From assembly GCF_012489685.1 (NCBI RefSeq), contig NC_080042.1:82695897-82759896 (forward strand): a stretch of DNA of 64,000 bases, written 5' to 3'. This DNA comes from Lotus japonicus (taxonomy: Eukaryota > Streptophyta > Magnoliopsida > Fabales > Fabaceae). Both the position numbers and the translations under genes were made by a program. Under the pieces are notes generated by a model. It did not search any database and was not told the DNA's origin. It saw only the letters and a program-made list of their open reading frames with translations. Positions 1 to 12,586 of this stretch are shown here, piece by piece. How positions within the stretch are numbered: position 1 is the first letter of the stretch; every line of letters begins with the position of its first letter.

Positions 1-401
1 TTACGGTCAGCGTTTCAAATCATCACTTGTCGCCGAGGACCTACTCTCTTTGTCAATAATTTTTTCGGGAAGAGACTTAGTTCAGTCGGCGTCACGGTGA
101 CACAAAGATAGAGACTAATATAATATGATGTTTAACCCAAAAATAAAATAGAATTAAAATCTTGTAAATTTTAGGAGCATGAACACGTATGAGAGGTTGT
201 GAGTCCAGAAAATTGAACCACCTCAGAGTCAACACTTCTCCGTTTTCATTGTCATCGTGTCCATCGTACCTTTCTTTCGATCCAAGCATCAGGTTTGGTC
301 TGGTGTCCCTTTCCATCAACGAATCCTCCATCCATCACCAACCGAACCACCACCCTATTCCCTCTCTTTCTCTCTGTGTGTGAGTTTCAGAGAGGATTGC
401 A
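1..401. other. 5' flank and probable leader of the WAT1-like gene
   Basis: No gene is recognised here. The last roughly 80 bases before the ATG at 402 are CT-rich (CTCTCTTTCTCTCTGTGTGTG at about 363-382), as is common in plant 5' leaders, so they are probably untranslated leader. Short open frames on both strands have no recognisable domain. Confidence 0.4.
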
Positions 402-3400
402 ATGGCATCAGTAGGGGGTGACATATGGAAGGCCCATGTGGGCATGGCGCTGGTTCAGCTCTTCAATGGCGGCTACCATGTCATCACCAAGGTCGCCCTT
501 AACGTTGGGGTTAACCAACTTGTCTTCTGTCTCTACCGTGATCTCATTGCTCTCGCTATCCTCGCACCCCTTGCGTATATCCGTGAAAAGTATACTCCTT
601 TCACATGTTTACAACTTTCACAGCTTTTTCTTTGATTACCCTTTTGGAAAGTTTTAATTTTGTGGATTAGTTTTCATTTGGTTTGTTTAATTAGTTGGAA
701 TAAGATGCTTAAACACCTAATTCACAATTTGGAGGGTTGATGCATGCCTTCTTTGCTTTGGTTTGTGATGTTTGCAACACTCTTACTACTCATTTCTGCA
801 TGTTAGGGGATTAGGGGTTAACCTGTGTTTGCATGATTTAGTGTTCTTATAATCTTATCAATGCATTTAACTCATTGTGTATGATTGATTATGTGCTATA
901 CTATGGATCATGTGACCTACATTTTATGACCATTTGGATTTTCTCAGGTGGTGTTTGGTACATGAATGATTTATTCATAATGTGACAGCCTGGGAAGTAT
1001 TTTTTTATTTCCTCTGCCAACAAGGAATTTTGTTTTAATTTCCTCTGAGAAGTTAAAACATTTCTTATGCTGTACGCTAATGCACGTATGAAAATGTACA
1101 CTTATGTTTGTTGATGTCTAGAGCTCTCTGCTTGCTAATTCAGAGCATGCTCTGTATTTATCTAAGATCATATAGCTTATCCTTTTTACTTTAGTTTGAG
1201 GTAATGAATTATTTTCTAAAATCTTGGTCTAGAAAAGTTGTTGCTTGTTTATGGCAAATGGTTCCTGACTAATTTCCATTACTATCACATATGAGGAAAA
1301 ATACTTATTTTGATTGTTTGTAGTATGTTTGACTATACTACATTCAAACTCTAGAAATAAATTTTAACTTGCAACTTTTTTGTGGCCTCTTCTAGTCTTA
1401 CCATATTCTTCACTTTATTTCTAATGTTCTATGAGTATTAATTATACCATCTTGGTTGTAGACAGACACGACCACCCATTACTAAGAACCTCCTGATGTC
1501 ATTCTTCTTTCTTGGATTAACTGGGTGAGGTTCTTGATACTAGTCACTTATTTCCTATTTCCATTACATATAAATGATAACTTGTTTTATTGATGCATGT
1601 GCTAACTTTGCTTCTCTATTTATGATCAGGATATTTGGCAACCAACTTCTGTTTCTCATTGGTTTAAGCTATACTAATCCAACTTATGCTGCAGCCATAC
1701 AGCCAGCCATTCCAGTCTTTACATTTCTGCTAGCCGTAATGATGGGGTCAGTTTTACCCTTATCATTTATCAATTTCAACTTGTGTGTGTGTGCACATAC
1801 ACACATCTAGAACACAAGCAAATTGCACACTCTTAATTGCAGTGCATAACTGTGTATGTTAATAAACTTATTCAAATACACCAGGAGTCCTGGACATACA
1901 GTGACACGTACCTGAATATATTTTTTCATGCAGTACAGAAAGAGTGAATATACTCCGGAATGATGGTCTGGCAAAGGTTGTAGGAACTCTTATCTGTGTT
2001 TCTGGTGCCGTATTGATGGTCCTGTATCGTGGTGCGGTTTTGATAGGATATGTAGAAATTAATCATGCAGCACATAATGAAATAAGTGCCAAAGGTCAGC
2101 CAGAGACTTCTGGATGGTTAATGGGTGGTTTTCTGGATCTTGGGTTCGACCAATTTCATCTTGGAGTTCTGTGCTTGATAGGGAACTGCATGTGCATGGC
2201 CGCTTTTCTAGCCATTCAGGTATTTATTATTTTCTTATGTATCACGCTCATTGGTATGAAAAGCAATTTATGACTTTCAGATGAAAATTTAGTTGCAAAT
2301 GAATTTTTCACTCTTACTCTATCTTTTCACATGTTCGAGTAATTTGTCTTGTACTGAATATGTCAACTCTTTTTCTTATATGATAACTGTTGAATACAGC
2401 ATTATGGGAGAAAAATTAGCGATCATTGTCAGATTTTGCTTCTGTTACCCATTTACAAAGCTGTGGTTTTATTATTTCTGGAACTAGCCTTTTTTCACGT
2501 AAATCCTGATGACAGGGAACTTGTGATACTCTGTCAGTGTCACTTCTGGGCACTCCAAGTTCTTTTTATTTCATGTCTCTTATGATTGAGATGTCAATCC
2601 TAGTCCATTTAACTTCTTTTATGATTTAAATTAAACAATTGGATTTTGAATAGTTGTAGTTTGCTTGTTCCTTCTATTATAAACATTCACTTCACTATCA
2701 CTAATTTCTTTTGTAAAGTTGAGGTTCTCTGTTCTCTATTAGGCTATGGTTTATGGTGTGTGTTTGCCTATGATTCTCCATAGAGTTGATACAAATTATT
2801 TGTTGGCAGTTTAGGGGCCTGTCATGGTTTGGTCTCTTTATAGTTTGGTGAAGTGTTTGAAGAATGACGTAAAACATACGTGGTTGTTCTTTACAAGTGA
2901 AAGTTATAAATAAACCTTCCGTTTTTCGTCTTCGCCTGCCTCTAAACACATACTTAGATAGGATTACTTCCCCATGTTTTCATTCTTCTCATCACATTAA
3001 ATGACTTGCTGTTGGATTCATCATTCTTATTAGTCGTGCTAATTCCTAAAATAATTTATTGTGGTATTTGGTTCCATATGCGAAATTATTGGTGTATTTA
3101 ATTTATTGCCCTTATTTATTTTCAGGCACCGGTATTAAGAAAATATCCTGCAAACCTATCTGTCACAGCGTATTCATACTTCTTCGGAGCAGTACTGATG
3201 GTGACAGTGTCATTATTCATGACTAATGAGTCAACTGACTGGAGTTTAACTTCGTCAGAATTGCTTGCTGTTATATATGCTGTAAGTGACTAGATTTTTA
3301 AATTAATCTCCAGTCTCATGAACCCTTAGTAGTTATTGCTGATGAATTTGGTCCATCTTAAGACATTGGATTACTGAAGTTGTCTTCTGAACTTAGCCCC

Positions 3401-4732
3401 TTTTCTTTGTTTGCATTGTTTTGTTCAACATATTAGCTATCAACATTGCATGTTTTGTAAAGGAAGGTATTCTCAATTCATGAAGCAGAAGTCAATGATT
3501 TACAACTTTACCCTAGTTTTGGGTTTTTACTTCGGATCTAATTTTGATCCACCATTAGTGTCAAAGGTTTTAACTATTTGTAAATTATTTGTTACGGCCT
3601 GCTTATAAAATTATTGAAAGGGTTTTGCTAGAAGTGAACAACTTATGTTAATATGATGATGTGGCACTTTACTTTTGAAGAGCTGTAAATTGATAATAGA
3701 TTTCATCTTCTGTTAGCTTTTGTTGCTAATTTCAATACTGAATCTGTTTGTGTTTTCAGCAAACAGTTATCTTGCTTAATCTAAAATCTTGTTGCATTTG
3801 ATGATTGATGAGATTTGTAACTCCAACTAAAACCTGCCATTGGCCTTGCTGGCAAAATCAGCAAACTGTTTCTACCTGGAAGCAGCAATAATTGAGAATA
3901 AGATGGGATTTGTTGTTATGGTTCATTTTAAAGGATGAAAAGATTGAAAGTATCCTATGTTTTTACAAATATTTTGATAGATTTATCTCTAATAGACTAT
4001 TTTGATGGATTATTTTCTTTATTTGTTCAGGGAATTATTGCATCTGCCCTTAACTATGGACTCATTACATGGTGCAACAAGATCTTGGGACCAGCTTTGG
4101 TTTCCCTTTACAATCCACTTCAACCTGCGTTTTCTGCCTTCCTGTCCCAAGTTTTCCTTGGAAGTCCAATTTACTTGGGAAGGTATAGCTCCTTTTACTT
4201 CCAGTCATTGATGCATTCTTTTCTAGATTAATCGCATGTTTGGATCAACTTCTCTTACCTCAAAACAAATTTTGGATCCCAGAAGCTACTCACATAAGCT
4301 TCTCCCTAGAATTGGTTATAGCTTTAGAGTCAATTGTTGAAAGACTTCCGAACATGCACTAAATGGCTATTTGCTACCACTTGATTTTTTTAAAACAGTC
4401 TTACTAGTTAGGACAATATGACTTCAAAAATATCTTATATCATGGCATGGCATTCTGAAATTATGTAGCATGGCATTCTGAAATTATTTTATTTAGAAGT
4501 TTCTTATTATTCATTTTATGCATGTGACGACAGTATCATAGGGGGATCTTTTATCATTGCTGGTCTGTACACTGTTACTTGGGGATCATATAAAGAAAGA
4601 CAGGCAACTGTTGGAGTTACTCCAAATGGCTCTTGGGTCTCTGAACCACTTATTCATGAAAAAAGTGCATACCAGAAAGGTCTCATTTTTTCAGGGTCCT
4701 CTAGTGTTGTATCCCCAAAGTCATCAGATTAA
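402..4732 (+). CDS. WAT1-related EamA-family transporter, seven exons
   Basis: Spliced coding exons are 402-589, 1462-1524, 1630-1746, 1934-2219, 3126-3281, 4031-4182 and 4534-4732. All junctions are GT-AG and keep the frame, giving 386 residues. The protein belongs to the plant drug/metabolite exporter group (nodulin MtN21/WAT1 family), which has about ten membrane helices in two EamA repeats. The founder, WAT1, exports auxin from the vacuole; the substrate of this subgroup is not known to me. Diagnostic stretches are [19 protein letters not shown] in exon 1, [20 protein letters not shown] in exon 3, [19 protein letters not shown] in exon 4, and [20 protein letters not shown] in exon 6. Residues near [10 protein letters not shown] and the serine-rich tail recall Arabidopsis At4g19185 (also its paralogue At3g45870), both about 385-400 residues. 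The ATG at 402 matches the family N terminus. The gene looks intact. Exon 5 to exon 6 spans an intron of about 750 bases, and intron 6 carries a small MITE. Confidence 0.93.
4234..4357. repeat. Short inverted-repeat element (MITE family C), WAT1 intron 6
   Basis: The stretch begins GCATGTTTGGATCAACTTCTC and ends with the inverted GAACATGC. A relative with the same ends lies at 15649-15763 (apyrase intron) and another at 23950-24075. Size is about 115-130 bases, with no coding capacity. The target duplication is unclear. Confidence 0.5.
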
Positions 4733-4976
4733 GGAAATGAATTATAGGATGCCAATGCCTTGTAAAAGCTGGTCCCTAGACTCTTCAATTCAATCTGTTA
4801 CTGCAGTCATTGCAGTCTGTAAATCTGTAGATGATCATGTCAATGTGGGATGTTGTTTGAGGAAAAACTCAGTGTTGTCCTGTTAAAATTATATCTGAAT
4901 TTTGACACCAACTTTGAAATATGATTTCATATCTTTTGAAACAAAAAAAAAGTATGCTTGACTTTAAGTAAAACAA
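4733..4976 (+). other. 3' flank of the WAT1-like gene
   Basis: Probable 3' untranslated region followed by an A-rich tract at about 4943-4952. No other gene is seen before the Helitron terminus. Confidence 0.4.
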
Positions 4977-5108
4977 CTAGGATAGTAGCCCGTTTCCGTG
5001 CTATGCACGGACGAGCGATTCTACGATTTAATATAATTAATTCTTCAATTATTAAGATGAACAAATTAATTTACATATCAATAATTTATAATCTTTTCAA
5101 TTATATAC

Positions 5109-5175
5109 CGTAGTTGTCTAAATGACCCACATGAAAGTTTGGTTAAATAACTCATGGTCCTAGACGAACCAATCA
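5109..5175. repeat. Decayed MITE family A fragment inside the Helitron
   Basis: The bases GTTGTCTAAATGACCCACAT, then AAGTTTGGTTAAATAACTCAT, match the arm of the palindromic MITEs at 20187-20371 and 52400-52582. Only one clear arm remains here; the other arm is badly degraded or absent. Confidence 0.5.
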
Positions 5176-5768
5176 CATTTAAGATAAGTGAAATATAATT
5201 TTCATATTTTATTTATATATTTATAAATAATTTTATTGATTCATTAGGATGAGGTTAAAATCAACAAAATTTATCATCATCTTTTTCAATACATAGGTGA
5301 CAATAAATCGATTATTAACTTTAATAGATATAAAACATCTGTATTTTACATTTTTTTTCACATTTTAAATATAATTATAATACCATAACAATGTTACAAT
5401 ATTCAATTTATTAGAAATGTACAATGATAAAATGATAAGTCAAAAAGATATGGTCTCCTTTTTTTTCCAAGACTTAACAAAAAAAAAGTATGATCAGATC
5501 TTTAATTATCCAACAACGCCTATAAACTGGAAAAAAACCTACTTGATTTATTTTATTAAAATATTACCTGTATTTAAAATAATTAATAGCTATGCACCTT
5601 TCTTCATGTCAATTTTGAATATAACTTTGCATATTTATAATTCTAAGAATTAGTACAAATATATTTAATTTTTAGCAAAACTATTTAATTTTAGAAAATT
5701 GTAAAAGCTTAGTTGGCAAAGAAAGTAGACAACCTTCTTAGAAAAGATGACAATTGACAAATCAATAT

Positions 5769-5928
5769 AAACAAAGGACAACGATTGGGGGGAGGGTAGC
5801 TCACTTGGCGAACTAAGGAAAATGCAAGGATTGCAAGGTGAAGGATCTTGGTTCAAAGCCCAAGCAAAAGAACTAATTTACTAACCATTAACAGCTAACA
5901 TTTGTCTATAAAAAAAACAAAGGACAAC
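5769..5928 (+). mobile_element. tRNA-derived SINE with target-site duplication
   Basis: The body (about 5788-5914) carries an A-box-like GGTAGCTCACTTGGCGAA (from about 5795) and a B-box-like GGTTCAAAGCCC (from about 5851), the two internal RNA polymerase III promoter boxes of tRNA genes and tRNA-derived SINEs. It ends in an A-rich tail. The direct repeat AAACAAAGGACAAC stands at 5769-5782 and again at 5915-5928, as expected for target-primed insertion. It cannot fold as a complete tRNA, so it is not called a tRNA gene. It lies within the Helitron and so inserted into it or was carried with it. Confidence 0.75.
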
Positions 5929-6660
5929 AATTGATTTGTGATCCCATAAACGAAAGCTCTATGAACTTGGTAGCAGAGCCAGTCTTGTGAACAAAGAAAG
6001 CGGGGAATTTTGATGAGAAAGTTAACCAAAGTAGTTAACAAAGAGACTGAATGAGAAGTGGTTTTCAGCGGGAAGACTTTATCCCAATCATTCAGTGTGA
6101 CACATATATATGGGCTTTCCCTTCTTAGAAAGTAAATGATAAAGTCTTGTTAGTAAAAAAAGATGTATGAAAGAGAAGGATCACAAAATCCATGAAAGGC
6201 AGTAATATATAGAAAAGGAATCAAGTATTCTTACTTGTGTGTGGCCTAAATGAGAAGAAACTTATTTGTTGGCATCTGAATTTGTTGATTCAATAATTGA
6301 ATAAAAGGAAGAAAATGATACAAGTCTATTCATATGACCATCAAAATAAGGCTTAAATATACTTTATTCATTCTTATAAGCATATTGTTGGAAAAGGACA
6401 AATGAAGCATTCACAATGAATACAAACACAAACTTATATTGATAATAGGGTTACTTAAACTACAATTCTGCACATCACAGTTCTCAAGAGGTTACAAAAT
6501 AGCAAATGCATATCACGTTCACCAAACTACATGCAGTTCTAACATAGGACATGTAGCATCACACTTAATTAAATACAATACTTAGTTCAATGGCCCCATA
6601 GATTTACAAAAAAGGGACATACATAATGCTAACACATAACACCCAGGTACATTGAATTCT

Positions 6661-7479
6661 TCATTCAGAGTAAGCAATATCCACCATCCAGTAATGAACC
6701 TCTAGAAGCCAGCAGGTTGAAATTTCATGTTTTTCCTGGACCTTGAACTCAGCAACTGGTACAAAACGACCCTCACAGTCAGACCCCCCATCAGCTATCT
6801 TAATTTCCTTCAAGCGATTAATTTCACCTAACAATCCATCATCAGCATTGGCAAAGTCATGACCAGTGATTTCTACCTTCTCCACCACCTTTGTTTCAAC
6901 CTTTCTTAGCTTGCTATCTGCATCTTCATAAAACTCACTACCAGACACTTTCAATTTTCTTTTCACCAAATTTGTAAGAGCACCTTCATTGATACTTTTT
7001 CCATATCCAGCAACATGGGCAGCATGTTCTCCCTCACCATCTGTCACCTAAGAGTTCTTCTAAAGTTAAAACATGCTACCTAAGATGTCACCTATGTTAT
7101 AAAAATTGACTGTTTAAGGATGCATAATATATATATACCAGTTCTAACTCACACATGATACCTAACAAAATAAAAACATAAACACTACATCTATGTCCTG
7201 TAACAAAAAAAAAACTAATAAGGTTAATAGTTGTGTACTTGTATCTAGATTATATCACAAAATACATACAAAAATTACCATAATCGATGTAGTACTCGCT
7301 GCCTCAGAAAAGAAAAGTGAAATGATCTCAGTATCAGCACAAATTCGAAGAACCTCATAGCAAGGAAACCCCTTAATTGTAATACCAGGAATCTTAGAAA
7401 CTTTGAACAACAATTCTTTTCCAATAATTTTTTCCTCAACCTCCAGCAGGTAATCAACATCAACAACAGAATGCATCAA
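6661..7479 (-). pseudogene. RPA70-like single-strand DNA-binding protein remnant (Helitron cargo)
   Basis: Two minus-strand coding blocks are visible. The first, 7479-7279, reads YLLEVEEKIIGKELLFKV, then PGITIKGFPCYEVLRICAD, and ends at a GT donor. The second, 7047-6661, starts after an AG acceptor and continues with a lysine- and glutamate-rich tail (KRKLKVSGSEFYEDADSKL) to a stop. The first block resembles the C-terminal OB-fold region of plant replication protein A large-subunit-like proteins, which bind single-stranded DNA. Plant Helitrons often carry RPA-like genes, which fits the location. The N-terminal OB folds are not recognisable upstream (7500-8500), where only short blocks remain, so the gene looks truncated or heavily interrupted. 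Function as a protein is doubtful. Confidence 0.5.
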
Positions 7480-8869
7480 GGAAAAAATAATTGAGGAAGG
7501 AATCAGGTAATCAAACTAATCCAATATAAATTAATAAATCATTATACTATATCAACAAAGGCTTGGCAATACTCACATCCAAAGGACAGACCAGATCCAG
7601 GGGTGACAAACTAATGAAAATATATAGTTATATTGCTTCAACTGCAGATTTGCCTAAGCACGTGATTCCAATTAGTATACAGGTATGTCATGAAAACATA
7701 TTTGATGAGTGTTTTCAAAGAAATTGCAATTTTTTGTGCAGTGGCAGCCTTAAAATTATGATAAGATGCTATGCTTTATCCTTTTACTGCAATAAAGCAA
7801 ATTCACTAACCAATAACCTGAATAGGAAGCAAAATACTATAATCAACTTATGAAAACAAACATAATAACCTATTTTGAAATTTTTTTCAATTTCAAATAT
7901 CAGGTTTTACTATACAATAATTTTTGAGACCACAACTTCCAAAACTGGACAGAAAACCTCAAGATCACCCTTTAAAACCAATGAAAGCAATATAACCAAA
8001 GAAGACATATAGAAAAAACCTACCTGGAAGCAAGCACATAGCACTTCTTCAAGAAAAGAAATAACCTATGAACGATCAAGACAAGATTAATAGCATATGG
8101 TTTGCCAGGATCAACAACAGGAAACATCTTTGCTTGGGCATAAGCTACAAAGGGGATGGAAAAGATCAACAGTAAAAGCCATAAGTAACAACAATCAACA
8201 ATTCTCTATACGAAAGGGGAGATAAGCAAAAGAAAATTGCATTGAGCAAGAACACCAAGAAGAACAGAAGAGAGCAGTATTTATAGACAAGTGCAAGTGA
8301 GAAACATTTGAGCATTTCAAAAAATAAATTAAATTACATTAAATTGAATTGAGTTTCAGCAGTAAACCTGCTTCACAGCTATGCATACCAAACCTCTGTT
8401 ACTGACCTGACATGGCTTCTGATACACATCTACCATCCTCCTTCAGATAGCACATTATGCACATATCAAAATCCTTCATCAACAGTTCTATTCTCCTCCT
8501 TCAAATTACAACCTATCTGACAATGACTTGAAGAAACTTAGGTCAGGGTGACGAAATTTTCCCTAAATCGTGTTCAACAGGAAAACCTAAAATTTCGACT
8601 TCCTACTTCAACCAAACTTACAATGATCCTTCCTTCTACAACTACACCTAACCCAAACAACTACTGCAGGACACAGGCTGTCTGCAAGAATGACGATGGC
8701 TATGGACACACTCTTTGCCTCATCCAGAAACACGCTACAGGGACAGGGGCTGCAGGGGTGACATATACCCACGAAATCAAACCATGGTGAACACACTCTA
8801 TCACGACGTTCTGTATATCAGAAAATTAGAGCAGCTTGAGTGGAATAAAGATGAAAAAAGTCTCACAAA

Positions 8870-8986
8870 GGAAGGGCCATGATTAAATAGATCGCATGGA
8901 GAGAGAATCAAATGGACGGCCAAGATTGAAAGTTCTTTTAGGAATAGTGATTTCTTGAGTCTCTTTTAAAGTGTAGTAGAAGTAGA
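8870..8986 (-). other. Second Helitron-type 5' terminus inside the element
   Basis: On the minus strand from 8986 the sequence reads TCTACTTCTACTACACTTTA, followed within about 70 bases by TTGGCCGTCCATTTGATTC. The outer end at 12586 has the same plan (TCTACTCTACAT..., then CTGGCCGTTCATTTTATC). T follows at 8987 as it does at 12587. This could be the 5' end of an inner 4.0-kb Helitron sharing the 4977 terminus, or an internal relic of end capture. Confidence 0.55.
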
Positions 8987-11900
8987 TACTTGGATCCTAA
9001 ACTGACCTCTATAGTTCTATTAACTTAAAAGGATCAAGAAGATCATGCAATCATCAGGAGCTTTATTGTAGTTCCACCAAAAGTATAGGAATCAAACTTT
9101 TCAGATTTCAGCTTTTTCTTCATCAATCACAATTTCGATAAGTTGGATGAGGACAATAATATATGAAAGAATCAATTACATGGATAATAAAACCAAATGT
9201 AAACCAAGATAACATCAAACATACTGACCGCAAAGTATATAGAACGTTATAACTCATGAAAAAAGAGGCAAAGATGTCAACAACACGTATTAATTTCTCA
9301 ATATAAATGTGATGAAATTTTACAACACCAACACTTTCATTTCTCTTGGTTGCACACCATTTGATATTATCAAAAGTAAACACATTGAATCTTGAATTTA
9401 TAAGCCACATGAATCAAGTGAATAAACTAACCTTGGATAATTTGAATTGATGTTTTGGTCACCAAAACTATGACCCTCAACTTTACCTGCAGTAAGGAGA
9501 GAATAAATTTATGATAAATAAAGCATGGAGATGTTGCATTATGCGTTAAGCAGAATGCTGAAATAAAGAGAGAAAATGTAGCCATAACTGAATGACATAC
9601 AACCTTCGGAGAAGCCTTGTGAAGAGAGAGCACCATAGAGATCTGAAGAAAAACACATATGAGAAAAGCTTATGTAAATCCTTTCTAGAAGGTGTATTTA
9701 TAAGCTATATTTCGGTTAAGCCAAACTTGAAGTCATACATTTCCTTCTGCAAAAAGGAAGTATCTGCATATACCCCAGAAGAGAAAATATTACTACTTAT
9801 AGTATCATTAGAACAATAAACTAATAACATATAAATAAATAAAGTCATTCATACATACAAAATATCAAACTCAAAAGTCCAAATCCAAATTATTTAAGTC
9901 AATTTCATGAAAACTAATTCTTTTTTTTTGAAAAATAATATTAGCATATTTATGCAGCAAAAACATTCAAAGGGCTCTATAAATTCGAAGTTACTCCAAG
10001 TTGGTAGTGATCTGTGATGTTCAGTCTGAAAGGCAAAAACTAATATGCCTAGATAGGCATTTATAGAGGGACATGGAAACATAAAGGCCACCCCTTAAAT
10101 TACTTATAAACAGTGAGTGAATTTGAACTCTCATGAGCATCAGCTTGTACTGAATCAATACACCCATTTCTTCAATTCCATAGCTTGTGGAGGACTTCCT
10201 TCCACCTTCTTGGATCTCATTTCTTTCCACTCTATTGAAAGCAAAAGCACTATTCAATTTGACTCTAGCTTATGCTTTCTCCGAAGAATCAAACTGCTCA
10301 GTGTTAGCTTGGCAGCAGGTGCATTTGGCAAAAGAGAAATATCACATTTTACATGACATGGTCTCAATTATATCATTAATCAAAAGCTGTTATAAAACAA
10401 AGCCTTAAATTTCAATCAAATGTTCACCACACATAATAAATGTAGATATTTTTCACAAAAATTTTAAACTGAAACTGCTAATATGGTTGGAGAATATCAG
10501 AGGTATCAACTTACAGTAGTTGCACACTCAACTAATACACCACTGACAAAGGGCTCAAATTAATGTGATTTCAGCACAAACAAAAAGTTTTTAATGACAA
10601 CATAATAATAGAATTTGTTAGAATTTCTAATTAGGCCTCTTTTGGCACCAGATTTGAACAAAGCAACCCATCATTCAAACAAAAATAGGTACAAATGAGA
10701 TCAAAAACTTAAAAGGGTACAACACAAAGCAAATAAAATATTGTATTTATCAAGATTTATAAACAAACCTGTAATCTGTAATAAGTGACAAATACAATTT
10801 TGAAAATATGAAGTGTAGGGAAAGTTAAAAATACTAAAATTGCAAATTTACCAAAACTGAAAAGGAAAATTTACCAATTTTGGAGGAGTTACCAAAAACT
10901 GAAAGTGCAAGATAGAAAAGCCTCAACGATGAACCCTCTATACTATTTTCAAAGATTCGTGCTTTGAAATTTCTTTATTTAATAAGAGGAAGACATTGCC
11001 AGAATCATATGAGCCACTTACATATCTAAAATGAAGAGAAAGGGGAACATAAAATGTTTATTTTAGACCAAGTAGAAGAGACTTCTGCTGAAAAATCACA
11101 ACAGAATAGCAACGAATGGTGTAAAGAAGCCAAAGCTTAGCATATGTAAAAAAATTGATACATCCTTTAATTGCTTATAGAATTCAAAGGACGCAAATTC
11201 AATTGTAAACACCCTAGTTGTTTTGCTAGAAATATAGAGTATTATTCACCTATAAAGAAACTCAGAATTCAGAAAGCATTAAAGTTGTTACCTTGTCATT
11301 AAAGGAGAGCAGATGGCACCCTAAATAAAAAAGCTTGGACTGGAACGAAAACTAATTCTGCAATTGATTTAAACTTCCCATACAACAGAGCAGTGAAACT
11401 CGTGCACAACTGACTTCCTAGTAAAAAATCTATACACAAAAGTTGGTTCAATTGCATAGCAGTGTTACTCTTGCACAAATAAAGGAATGATTAATACCAA
11501 GTGAGCATCAAGATGTGGAGGATAATCGTAAGTGTCTATGTCAAACCAACTGAATATCATATTGCGACAACCAAAAAGCTTGAATGTAGCATTTCATAAA
11601 CTCATACATAAACAAAAAAATAAGATCCCTAGCGATTTATTCATCTACCAGTTATCTTTACATACTCCTAAGAATCACTCACAGGTCATTCATAAAAAAA
11701 TTATAAATCAGAGAAAAATAAAAAATTAACATTCCTAGTGGCAGTTGAAACCAATGGTTTACCTCTCACAAAGTACCAGCAGCAGAAAAACATGGAGCAG
11801 CAAGAAGGAAAGTGTCTTCCCCCGGATATAGGAAGACAGGCCGCATTGTGCTCACCAAAACTGGCAACTGCATCAAACGTAGCAGCCAAAGGGGGAATTA

Positions 11901-12586
11901 AGCAAACTACAATCACTAATATATGACAAAAGGGGGAATCAAGCAAACTACAATAATCACATATTGAAAGAACCAAAATCTTTTGAAAGAAGAACCAAAA
12001 TCCATTCAATCAAACGCAGTTGAGGGAATTGAGGAACTAACGCAGTGAGGGATGGGAAGAAACACCAAAGAATGACAGTATTTATAGAGAAATTGAAAAG
12101 CAATACAATATATGAACAATGGGATTTATCAGGAAAGTGAATGAACCTGCTGCACTTGTACTGAACTGACGTGATCTATCATCATCTTGGCTTCTGAATC
12201 TGGTCCTTCTTCGTCACCATATGATCATCCCCATTCGTAAACAGTGAAATTTCGTCCTTCTACTTCCACCATCTTCTCTTCTCCTTCTGAATCTAACCTA
12301 AACCCTATCTAGGGTGATGATGATTTTCGGTCATCTTCTCTTCACCTTCTCCTTGCTCTGAACTGCAATCCTCTTCTCTTCTCCACCTAATCCTAACCTA
12401 ACCCTATCTACAGTGAGGGAACCCTGCAACGATGACGACAATTTCGGACAAAATCATCATCACTCCTTAAACACCTCCTTCTTCGACAAGATCAATCAGA
12501 GGCAGAGGCAGATAAAATGAACGGCCAGGATGGAGACCTTTCTTAGGAACAGTATTCTCTCACACTCTCTATTTATGTAGAGTAGA
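8987..12586. other. Outer Helitron interior, no recognised gene
   Basis: AT-rich sequence with only short open frames. None shows a domain I recognise. The bases around 12020-12420 on the minus strand (leader-like TC-rich tracts, CCTAACCCTA motifs) resemble those at 8400-8560, as if a leader had been duplicated. Confidence 0.35.

Larger units (their letters stand above)
4977..12586 (-). mobile_element. Helitron, minus orientation, about 7.6 kb
   Basis: Read on the minus strand, the right end begins TCTACTCTACATAAATAGAG at 12586, a TC start. The left end finishes with a GC-rich hairpin (CCGTGCATAGCACGG, about 4995-5009 on plus) and then CTAG at 4977-4980. Helitrons start with TC, end CTRR after a hairpin, and insert between A and T. 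Here A (4976) and T (12587) flank the ends exactly. No Rep/helicase gene is recognised, so the element is probably non-autonomous or decayed. It contains an RPA-like remnant (6661-7479), a SINE, a MITE fragment and a second 5'-terminus-like sequence at 8986. The exact inner organisation between 8987 and 12586 is unresolved. Confidence 0.72.

Noticed and set aside
5795..5862. tRNA gene suggested by A- and B-box motifs
   Set aside because: No acceptor or anticodon stem can be formed, and an A-tail with flanking direct repeats marks it as a SINE.
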